The notes under the pieces are model-generated. The model made no database searches. It saw only the letters and a program-made list of their open reading frames with translations, and was not told the origin of the DNA. DNA of 52,715 nt from Candidatus Faecousia excrementigallinarum (GTDB taxonomy: Bacteria; Bacillota; Clostridia; Oscillospirales; Oscillospiraceae), in the NCBI GenBank assembly GCA_018713285.1, contig DVFK01000118.1, positions 1-52,715 on the forward strand, in the 5' to 3' direction. The translations under genes were made by a program, and so were the position numbers. Of this stretch, positions 46,194 to 52,715 are shown piece by piece; position 1 is the first letter of the stretch, and each line of letters opens with the position of its first letter.

Positions 46194-48275
46194 ATGCTGG
46201 AATTGTTAGCCCCGGCTGGGTCCATGGAATCCCTCCGGGCCGCTGTCCAGAACGGTGCCAATGCCGTTTATCTGGGCTGCGGTATTTATAACGCCCGTCA
46301 GGGCGCAAAAAATTTCACCCCCCAGGCTCTGACCGAGGCGGTGAAGTACTGCCATGTCCGGGATGTGGCAGTCCATCTTACTTTGAATACTCTGGTGTCC
46401 GACAAGGAGACCCAGGAGCTTGTCCAACTGATTCGCCATGCCGCCCAGAGCGGTGTGGATGCCTTTATCGTGCAGGATCTGGGGGTGGTGCGGCTGTGCC
46501 GTCAGATTGCCCCCCACATCCCCATCCACGGCTCCACCCAGATGACCATTCATTCCCTGCCGGGAGTGCTGCTGTGCGCCGCCTGGGGCTTAAGCCGGGT
46601 GGTGCTCAGCCGGGAGCTGAGCCGGGAGGAGATTCGCTACATCTGCCAGAACTCCCCCATTGAAATCGAGGTATTTGGCCATGGCGCTCTGTGTATGTGC
46701 TATTCCGGTCAGTGCTACCTCTCCGCCGCCATCGGCGGCCGCTCCGGCAACCGGGGCCGGTGCGCTCAGCCCTGCCGCCAGAGCTACGGCTATGGCCGTT
46801 GGCAGAACCAGTACCCCCTGAGCCTGAAGGACAGCTGTCTGGTGCGGGAGCTGAAGGAGCTGGAGCAGATGGGCGTTGCCTCCTTGAAGCTGGAGGGACG
46901 GATGAAGCGGCCTGAGTACGTAGCGGCGGTCACCGGGATTTACCGGAAGGCCCTGGATACCCACATGGTCACCCGGGACATGGAAAAGACCCTTCTGGAT
47001 GCCTTCAACCGCCAGGGCTTTACCCAGGGCTATTATGACGGCATTTTGGGCGGAGAAATGTTCGGCGTCCGGGAGGACACCCGGGAAAATGCCGCCTTAT
47101 TCAAGGAACTGCGCCAGACCTATGAGACCGGAGAAACCCCTCTGGTTCCCATCCGCTTTCAGGCGGTGGTTCGCCCCGGCCTTACCCAGCTGACGGTGAT
47201 TGACCCCCAGAACCGGGTCTGCACCGCCCAGGGCCCTGCCCCGGAGATGGCTCGGGTTGCAGAGCTGACAAAAGAGGTGCTTATCGCCCGGCTGACCAAG
47301 ACCGGCGGCACCCCCTACCGTTGTGTGGAAGCCGCGGTGGAAATCGAGCCGGGACTGTCCCTCTCCGCCTCCGCCATCAACGGTCTGCGGCGGGACGTGC
47401 TGAATCAGCTCACTGCCCTGCGGGCCCGGCGGGATGTGCCGGCTCTGGGCCGTCCGGAGCGGATTCCCAACTATCGCACCCCCCAGGAGCCCCCGGCCTA
47501 CAACATCCAGGTGACCACCAAAGAGCAGATTACCGGCAGACTCCTGAAAATGCAGCCGAACCTTCTTTATGTGCCCCTGCACCTGCTGACGGAGGACGCC
47601 GCCTTTACCCGGGATCTGGTGGGAAAAGTACGGGTATGCCCGGTGCTTCCCAGAGTGGTTCACGACGGCGAGCTGGCCCGGCTGAAAGACCAGCTGCGGA
47701 GCCTGCGGGCTCTGGGCATCCGGGAGGCTCTGGTGGGCAATCTGGGGTTGCTTCTTCCGGTGCGGGAGTGCGGAATGCATCCCCGGGGGGACTTTGGTCT
47801 TAACATCTACAATTCCGCAGCCCTGCAATCCATCCGGGAGATGGAGCTTCGGTCCCAGTGCCTGAGCTTTGAAATGACCCTGCCCCAGATTCGGGACGCC
47901 CAAAAGGGTCTGCCCTGCGAGATTCTGGCCTATGGCCGGCTGCCTCTCATGATTACGGAAAACTGCCTCATCCGGGGCCGCACCGGTCAGTGCACCTGCC
48001 ACTTAGGCTCTGCCAAGCTGGTGGACAAGACCGGCAGCGAATTCCCCGTAATCCGGGACGGCAACACCTGCCGCAGCGTCCTGCTCAACGGCAAGAAGCT
48101 CTACTGGCTGGACCGGCAGGAGGATCTGGCACGGCTGGGCCTGTGGGCCGTGCGGCTGTACTTTACCACAGAGAATCCCCAGGAGGTTGACCGGGTGCTG
48201 TCCGCCTGCCGCAGCGGCGAGGCCATGGACCCGGGTGCCTGCACCAGAGGACTGTACCTCCGGGGTCTGCAATAA
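46194..48275 (+). CDS. Peptidase U32-family protein, long form
   Basis: Despite the name, related proteins (RlhA, TrhP/TrhO-type) take part in hydroxylation of 23S rRNA or tRNA bases with an iron-sulfur cluster. The 693-residue protein starts with ELLAPAGSMESLRAAVQNGANAVYLG, and has the U32 signature EVFGHGALCMCYSGQC with RGRCAQPCR (cluster cysteines, about 165-195), then a long C-terminal extension as in the RlhA/DUF3656 type. The ATG at 46194 has GGGAG nine bases before. An extended -10 (TATAAT) lies about 40 bases upstream. It heads a run with maf, mreC, mreD and PBP2. Confidence 0.9.
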   Translation: MLELLAPAGSMESLRAAVQNGANAVYLGCGIYNARQGAKNFTPQALTEAVKYCHVRDVAVHLTLNTLVSDKETQELVQLIRHAAQSGVDAFIVQDLGVVRLCRQIAPHIPIHGSTQMTIHSLPGVLLCAAWGLSRVVLSRELSREEIRYICQNSPIEIEVFGHGALCMCYSGQCYLSAAIGGRSGNRGRCAQPCRQSYGYGRWQNQYPLSLKDSCLVRELKELEQMGVASLKLEGRMKRPEYVAAVTGIYRKALDTHMVTRDMEKTLLDAFNRQGFTQGYYDGILGGEMFGVREDTRENAALFKELRQTYETGETPLVPIRFQAVVRPGLTQLTVIDPQNRVCTAQGPAPEMARVAELTKEVLIARLTKTGGTPYRCVEAAVEIEPGLSLSASAINGLRRDVLNQLTALRARRDVPALGRPERIPNYRTPQEPPAYNIQVTTKEQITGRLLKMQPNLLYVPLHLLTEDAAFTRDLVGKVRVCPVLPRVVHDGELARLKDQLRSLRALGIREALVGNLGLLLPVRECGMHPRGDFGLNIYNSAALQSIREMELRSQCLSFEMTLPQIRDAQKGLPCEILAYGRLPLMITENCLIRGRTGQCTCHLGSAKLVDKTGSEFPVIRDGNTCRSVLLNGKKLYWLDRQEDLARLGLWAVRLYFTTENPQEVDRVLSACRSGEAMDPGACTRGLYLRGLQ

Positions 48276-48287
48276 AAGGAGCGAACC

Positions 48288-48863
48288 ATGAAGTGTATTT
48301 TAGCGTCCCAGTCTCCCCGACGTCGGGAGCTGATGGAACATTTGGATATTCCCTTCACCGTGTGTCCTGCGGACATTGATGAAACCATGGATCTGTCCCG
48401 GGACCCCCGGCAGGAGGTTGCCCGGGTAAGCCTTCATAAGGCCAGAGCCGTCCCCGCAGAGCCCCAGGATGTGGTCATCGGAGCGGACACCATTGTGGTG
48501 TGCGGCGGCCGGGTGCTGGGTAAGCCCCACTCCCCCCAGGAGGCGGAGGAAATGCTCCGGCTCCTCTCCGGCAGAACCCATGAGGTGATGACGGGCTTAA
48601 GCGTTATTCGGGGCAGCCGGGAAAAGGTGCTGACCCAGGTGACCAAAATCCGCTTCCGGCAGCTGTCGGACAGGGAGATTTCCCGGTATGTAGCCGGGGG
48701 CGAGCCCATGGACAAGGCGGGCGCCTACGGAATCCAGGGCGGCGCTGCTCTGTTTGTGGAGGAGATTCAGGGAGATTACTTTAATGTGGTGGGGCTTCCC
48801 CTGTGCCCGTTGGGGCAGATTCTGGAGGAGTTGGCCCCGGAGCTTTGGGAGGCACAGCCATGA
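48288..48863 (+). CDS. maf: Maf-like nucleotide pyrophosphatase
   Basis: Maf proteins hydrolyse dTTP, UTP or modified nucleotides to monophosphates and restrain division. The 191-residue protein has ILASQSPRRRELM, the catalytic Asp in VIGADTIVVCGG, the LSGRTHEV motif and MDKAGAYGIQG. It starts 12 bases after the U32 gene with AAAGGAG and overlaps mreC by 4 bases, matching the usual maf-mre arrangement except that mreB is not between them. Confidence 0.95.
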   Translation: MKCILASQSPRRRELMEHLDIPFTVCPADIDETMDLSRDPRQEVARVSLHKARAVPAEPQDVVIGADTIVVCGGRVLGKPHSPQEAEEMLRLLSGRTHEVMTGLSVIRGSREKVLTQVTKIRFRQLSDREISRYVAGGEPMDKAGAYGIQGGAALFVEEIQGDYFNVVGLPLCPLGQILEELAPELWEAQP

Positions 48864-49690
48864 GACATTTCTTTACCACCAAAATCAAAATTGTACTGCT
48901 GGCGGCGGTGCTCATTGCCGCCGTGTCCGCCCTGGTGCTGAGCCTGACGGGCAACAGCTACCCCAGCACCGTTGTCCAGGGAGTCCTGGCCCCTCTCCGG
49001 GCCGGTGCCACCCATCTGACCGCCCAGGCGGAGAAGCTTTATGACTATATTTTCTCCTATGAGTCATTGCTTGCGGAAAACGAGGCTCTCAAAGAGCAAC
49101 TGAGCCAGATGGAGAACCAGGCCCGGCAGGCTGCGGCTCTCACCAAGGAAAATCAGGCGCTCCGGGATGCCCTGGAGTTGAAAGAAAATAACGAGGGCTA
49201 CGAGATGGTGGACGGCTATATCATCTCCTGGAGCTCCAACGACTGGAGCAGCACCTTCACCATCAACCAGGGCACCAACGCCGGCATTGCCGAGGGAATG
49301 TGCGCCATCACCGCCAACGGCGAAGTGGTGGGTCTGGTGAGCGAGGTGGGGAGCAACTATGCGGTGATTAAAACCGTGCTGGACTCCTCCCTGGAAATCA
49401 GCGCCACCATCGTATCCTCCGGCTACAACGGCATGGTGAAGGGCGGCTACTCTACGGACCACCCGGATCAGATGCGGATGAACTACCTCCCCAGCTCTGC
49501 CACCATCCGGAACAACGATCAGGTCGTGACCACCGGTTCCACCGTGTATCCCCGGAATCTGATTCTGGGCTATGTGGTAGACGCAGGCTTTGACGATACG
49601 GGCGTTGCCAAGTACGCTCAGCTCCGGCCTGCTGCCGACATCGGTGCCCTGGACCAGGTGTTCATCATCACCAAATATAATGTGGAGTAA
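48860..49690 (+). CDS. mreC: Rod shape-determining protein MreC
   Basis: MreC links MreB filaments to the wall-synthesis enzymes. The 276-residue protein has a short cytoplasmic end, a membrane helix (KIVLLAAVLIAAVSALVLSL), a coiled coil (about 68-105, LLAENEALKEQLSQME), and the extracellular beta-barrel region (FTINQGTNAGIAEGMCAI, VVGLVSEVGSNYAVIKTVLD). The start overlaps maf (ATGA). No mreB lies next to it in the window; the genome presumably carries it elsewhere. Confidence 0.95.
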   Translation: MRHFFTTKIKIVLLAAVLIAAVSALVLSLTGNSYPSTVVQGVLAPLRAGATHLTAQAEKLYDYIFSYESLLAENEALKEQLSQMENQARQAAALTKENQALRDALELKENNEGYEMVDGYIISWSSNDWSSTFTINQGTNAGIAEGMCAITANGEVVGLVSEVGSNYAVIKTVLDSSLEISATIVSSGYNGMVKGGYSTDHPDQMRMNYLPSSATIRNNDQVVTTGSTVYPRNLILGYVVDAGFDDTGVAKYAQLRPAADIGALDQVFIITKYNVE

Positions 49691-49695
49691 GTCCC

Positions 49696-50274
49696 ATGAA
49701 GAAGAAAAACGAATTCAAAAAGGATAAGCTGGAAGCCCCATGGCTCAGCCGGCTGTACCTGACCCAGAAGCAGCGCCACGCCTTCTACAAATGGGCGCTG
49801 ATGGCCCTGCTGCTTCTGGTGATTTCGGTTTTGCAGGATGTGGTGCTGTGCCGGCTGCGGATTTACGACGCCACGACGGATTTGGTGCCCTGTCTGATTT
49901 TCCTCATTGCCATCATTGAGGGTTCCCAGAACGGCAGCGTCTTTGCCCTGTGCGCCGGAATGTTCTACCAGTTTTCCGGCTCCGCTCCGGGGGGCTATGC
50001 CCTGGTGCTGGTCACCGCCATTGCCATCGGCGCCGCCATCTTCCGCCAGAGCTACCTGCAAAAGAGCTTTGGCGCCGCCCTGCTGACCACAGGCCTGGCG
50101 ATTCTTGCTTATGAGCTTCTGGTCTTTGCCATCGGTTGGGCCTTCGGCCTCACCATTCTCAGCCGGCTTCCTGGCTTCCTCATCACCGCAGTGCTGACCC
50201 TTGTGGCTGTGCCGCTATTGTACCCTGTTGTCCTGTCCATTGCAGCCATAGGAGGAGATATATGGAAAGAATAA
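49696..50274 (+). CDS. mreD: Rod shape-determining protein MreD
   Basis: The 192-residue membrane protein has a basic N-terminal stretch and about five helices (ALMALLLLVISVLQDVVL, LVPCLIFLIAIIEG, ALVLVTAIAIGAAIF, ILAYELLVFAIGWAF, LITAVLTLVAVPLLYPVV). MreD works in the elongasome with MreC and PBP2. It starts 5 bases after mreC, and its end overlaps the PBP2 start by 13 bases, so the next gene is translated with it. Confidence 0.9.
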   Translation: MKKKNEFKKDKLEAPWLSRLYLTQKQRHAFYKWALMALLLLVISVLQDVVLCRLRIYDATTDLVPCLIFLIAIIEGSQNGSVFALCAGMFYQFSGSAPGGYALVLVTAIAIGAAIFRQSYLQKSFGAALLTTGLAILAYELLVFAIGWAFGLTILSRLPGFLITAVLTLVAVPLLYPVVLSIAAIGGDIWKE

Positions 50275-52355
50275 CCCGTTTTCGTGCCGGTATTGTGCTG
50301 CTGCTGTTCGCAGCTCTGATTGGATTTTATGTATACCGTCTGTATGATGAGCAAATCATCAAAACCGGCGGCGGCAGCGTCAGCAACGAGACCACTTTTA
50401 CCACCCTGACCCGGGTAAAAGCCGCCCGGGGAGAAATTTTGGACCGGAACGGCAACGTTCTGGTGAGCAACCGGGCCAGTTATGACCTGGTGCTGAACCA
50501 CTATGTTCTGGTGTCCGCCAAAGGCACCAACGATTATCTGTACCAGCTGGTGAAGCTGTGCCAGGAGCTGGGCATCGAGTACAACGAGCACTTCCCCATC
50601 TCCCGGGAGCGGCCCTTCACCTATACATTGGAGGATTATAACTCCGCCTACCAGGGATACTTCCAGAAATATCTGGAATATATGGACGGTCTGGACTCGG
50701 ACATTACCGCCCCCCTGCTGATTGAAACCCTCCGAGAGGTTTACGGCCTGCCGGCGGAATGGTCCGACGAGGATGCCCGGCTGGTTATCGGCCTGCGGTA
50801 TGAGCTGGCCCTGCGTAACTGCGTGCCCTCCATGGCAAACTATGTGTTTTTGAACGACGTGAGCCAGGAGGAGATGGCCGCCATCGGAGAGCTGAACATC
50901 CCCGGCATGAACGTGGAAGCCTCCACCGTCCGGGAGTATCAGACCAAGTACGCCGCCCATATCCTGGGCTTTGTAGGTGCCATGTCCGCAGAGCAGTGGG
51001 AATACTACAAGCAGTTTGAGGAGTATTCCATGGATGCCCAGGTAGGCCAGGCCGGTTTTGAAGCGGCCTTTGAGGAGTATCTTCACGGCGTGGACGGCTG
51101 GCGTATGGACACGGTAAACCAGGACGGAACCCTGGTCTCCTCGGAATATCTGGTGGAGCCCAAGGCCGGCTCCAACGTCCAGGTAACCATCGACATCAAC
51201 CTCCAGGCCGTGGCAGAGGATGCTCTGGCGGAGAATATGGAAAATCTGCGGAACAACGAAAATCCCAATGCGGACGGTGCGGATGCAGAAGGTGCCGCCG
51301 TGGTGGCCATGGACCCCCAAACCGGGCAGGTGCTGGTGTGTGCCAGCTATCCCACCTACGACCCGGCCACCTATTTTGAAAACTACAACGAGATTCTGAA
51401 AGACCCCCTGAAACCTCTGTATAACCGGGCTCTGGATGCCACCTACCCCCCCGGCTCCGTATACAAGCCGGTAATGGTGATCGCCGCCATCGACTCCGGC
51501 CTTATCAACTCCGCTACCACCATCGAGGACAAGGGTATCTTCGACCCGGACAACAGCCCCAACAACAAGTATAAAAAATTCGAGCCCACCTGTCTGACCT
51601 ACTCTCTGCTGGGATATACCCACGGCTCAATCAACGCCGCCCAGGCTCTGAAGGTGTCCTGCAACTACTTCTTCTATGAGCTGGGCGACCGGATCAAGCT
51701 GTCCATTATGGACAACACCGGCAAGATGCTGGGGCTGGGAGAGTCCACCGGCATCGAGCTGCCGGAATCCACCGGCCACCGGGCCAATGCAGAAACCAAG
51801 GCAGAACTGTTTGATGGCGAAAACGGCATCTGGTATCAGGGCGACCAGATTCTGGCGGCCATCGGTCAGTCGGAGCACCGGTTCACTCCCATGCAGCTGT
51901 GTGCATACGCCTCCACCCTGGCCACCCAGGGAGACCGGTACCGGGCTACTTTCCTGAACCGGATTGTGTCCTCCGACAACCGGAGTCTTTTGAAGGAGAG
52001 CCAGGTGGAACTTCTGAGCCATCTGGATATCTCCGACGAGGCCTATATGTCCTATTTTCAGGGTATGTGCATGGTCACCCAGTCGGGCGGTACCGCATAT
52101 ACTGTTTTCCGGGACTACCCCATCCAGGTGGCAGGCAAGACCGGTACGGCAGAAACCGACAAGGAAGGCAAATCCGACAACGGCTCCTTTATCTGCTTTG
52201 CCCCGGCAGATGATCCGGAAATTACCATCGCCGTATACGGCGAGCAGGCCGGTCACGGTTCCTCCATGGCAGGCGTTGCCAGGGACATCCTGGACTCCTA
52301 CTTTGAAGTGGGCAAGCCTGCGGATGTAAACGCCTACGAAAATCAGCTGAGCTGA
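50262..52355 (+). CDS. mrdA: Penicillin-binding protein 2 (elongation transpeptidase)
   Basis: This class B PBP cross-links peptidoglycan in cell elongation. The 697-residue protein has a membrane helix (GIVLLLFAALIGFYVYRLY), a pedestal domain with ARGEILDRNGNVL, and the transpeptidase domain with SVYK (Ser399, Lys402), SCN (466-468) and KTG (626-628). Length is normal for PBP2. The start at 50262 has AGGAGG six bases before and overlaps mreD. It is the last gene in the run and is followed by a strong terminator. Confidence 0.96.
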   Translation: MERITRFRAGIVLLLFAALIGFYVYRLYDEQIIKTGGGSVSNETTFTTLTRVKAARGEILDRNGNVLVSNRASYDLVLNHYVLVSAKGTNDYLYQLVKLCQELGIEYNEHFPISRERPFTYTLEDYNSAYQGYFQKYLEYMDGLDSDITAPLLIETLREVYGLPAEWSDEDARLVIGLRYELALRNCVPSMANYVFLNDVSQEEMAAIGELNIPGMNVEASTVREYQTKYAAHILGFVGAMSAEQWEYYKQFEEYSMDAQVGQAGFEAAFEEYLHGVDGWRMDTVNQDGTLVSSEYLVEPKAGSNVQVTIDINLQAVAEDALAENMENLRNNENPNADGADAEGAAVVAMDPQTGQVLVCASYPTYDPATYFENYNEILKDPLKPLYNRALDATYPPGSVYKPVMVIAAIDSGLINSATTIEDKGIFDPDNSPNNKYKKFEPTCLTYSLLGYTHGSINAAQALKVSCNYFFYELGDRIKLSIMDNTGKMLGLGESTGIELPESTGHRANAETKAELFDGENGIWYQGDQILAAIGQSEHRFTPMQLCAYASTLATQGDRYRATFLNRIVSSDNRSLLKESQVELLSHLDISDEAYMSYFQGMCMVTQSGGTAYTVFRDYPIQVAGKTGTAETDKEGKSDNGSFICFAPADDPEITIAVYGEQAGHGSSMAGVARDILDSYFEVGKPADVNAYENQLS

Positions 52356-52370
52356 CCGAAGGGCAGAATC

Positions 52371-52412
52371 ATCCCCAAGTGTAGCATCATCGCTGCACTT
52401 GGGGATTTTTTA
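52371..52412 (+). terminator. Terminator after the mre-PBP2 operon
   Basis: ATCCCCAAGTGTAGC and GCTGCACTTGGGGAT form a 15-bp stem (one mismatch) with a 6-base loop, followed by TTTTTT. Confidence 0.93.
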
Positions 52413-52711
52413 TATGCCTTTTTTCCCAGGAAATCCGGTGGTTTTTTCATGCTTGACACCGTCCTTTTTCTCCATCACTATGGAATCCATTTCCTTCAAA
52501 AAATGGATTGTGCAATCTTGCAGATTGTATCACGGGAATCTTAAAGACAGGTTTCTATACCGTTGTGTTGTTATTTTATATAAAAAGTTTGGGCTTTTGC
52601 GGGTTTTTTTATCCAATGAAGTTTATTTTTCCTTAACTTTACAAAAATATATCTTTTTATCCTCTGATAATTTACATCTATAGCATTATACTATAGGCGG
52701 GAGGAATTACT
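52413..52711 (+). other. AT-rich leader before the next gene
   Basis: This 300-base stretch is far richer in A and T than the rest of the window, with many poly-T runs. A TTGACA at 52454 has no good -10 partner; TATACT at 52687-52692 is a likely -10 close to the next start. A 94-codon open frame (52399-52683) has no ribosome site and an odd, Phe-rich composition, so I do not call it. I see no known riboswitch. Confidence 0.55.
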
Positions 52712-52715
52712 ATGG
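52712..52715 (+). CDS. Start codon of a gene cut by the window end
   Basis: ATG at 52712-52714 follows GGGAGGAATTACT, a strong ribosome site, and a TATACT lies 20 bases further upstream. Nothing of the product can be read. Confidence 0.6.

Noticed and set aside
52399-52683. 94-codon open frame after PBP2
   Set aside because: It begins inside the terminator, lacks a ribosome site and has an AT-driven, Phe-rich composition.

Overview
The window looks like chromosome from a spore-forming, GC-rich Clostridia member, most likely an Oscillospirales/Ruminococcaceae gut bacterium. The reasons are the Firmicutes gene sets (hrcA-grpE with a CIRCE operator, yabP-yabQ-divIC-yabR, spoIIE, a LicT-controlled PTS operon, sigV-rsiV, rny), strong AGGAGG ribosome sites, sigma-A promoters with 17-base spacers, and GC-rich palindromic intergenic repeats. 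The genus is inference. I see no prophage, CRISPR array or transposase gene. The mobile component is a set of small non-coding repeat families.

Layout. 1-1832: end of a MITE-like element, then grpE and hrcA on the minus strand (heat shock). 1858-2308: intergenic palindromic repeats and a terminator. 2326-4827: a PLP aminotransferase overlapping a CYTH-DEDDh exonuclease fusion gene. 4914-6827: a SpoIIE-like membrane phosphatase. 6850-7104: an array of small hairpins separated by a constant heptamer. 7182-12198: a PTS operon on the minus strand (licT, EIIA, EI, HPr, EIICB) with its own LicT antiterminator site. 12314-15544: an unassigned barrel-like protein, then threonine dehydrogenase and KBL. 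15548-16186: repeats. 16208-19513: murI, udk, a DUF89 protein and trxB. 19531-21340: padR with two DUF2812 membrane proteins and a clear double operator. 21546-24179: SGNH hydrolase, lipoprotein, SigV-like sigma factor and RsiV-like anti-sigma factor. 24236-24970: acyl-ACP thioesterase. 25028-25188: a complete second copy of the MITE. 25189-28655: an HtrA-like protein with a changed catalytic serine, a histidine kinase and a response regulator with Pho-box-like repeats upstream. 28670-30475: uppP and a GalM-like epimerase. 30485-30782: a hairpin repeat, a branched palindrome and tRNA-Leu. 30904-32687: rny. 32732-35432: rpiB, an SDR oxidoreductase and the yab/divIC sporulation-division cluster. 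35528-44804: nucleoside salvage and uptake (tdk, deoC, deoD, deoB, cdd, a BMP lipoprotein and its ABC transporter). 44861-46035: a ferritin-like protein and lexA. 46194-52355: U32 protein, maf, mreC, mreD and PBP2 (cell elongation). 52413-52715: an AT-rich leader and the start codon of the next gene.

How the genes work together. The PTS block encodes a full phosphotransfer chain for one amino-sugar or glucose-type substrate, switched by antitermination. The nucleoside block imports nucleosides and takes them to free bases and deoxyribose-5-phosphate, which DeoC cleaves. The cell-envelope genes (mreC/D, PBP2, uppP, murI, SGNH/SigV/RsiV, HtrA with its two-component system) are spread through the window.

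The most unusual items are these: a 161-bp MITE whose two copies differ by a compensatory base-pair change in a hairpin and which both sit on a gene's stop codon; the heptamer-punctuated hairpin array; a branched palindrome built from tRNA T-arm sequence; an HtrA homologue with Ala in place of the catalytic Ser; and the CYTH-exonuclease fusion.
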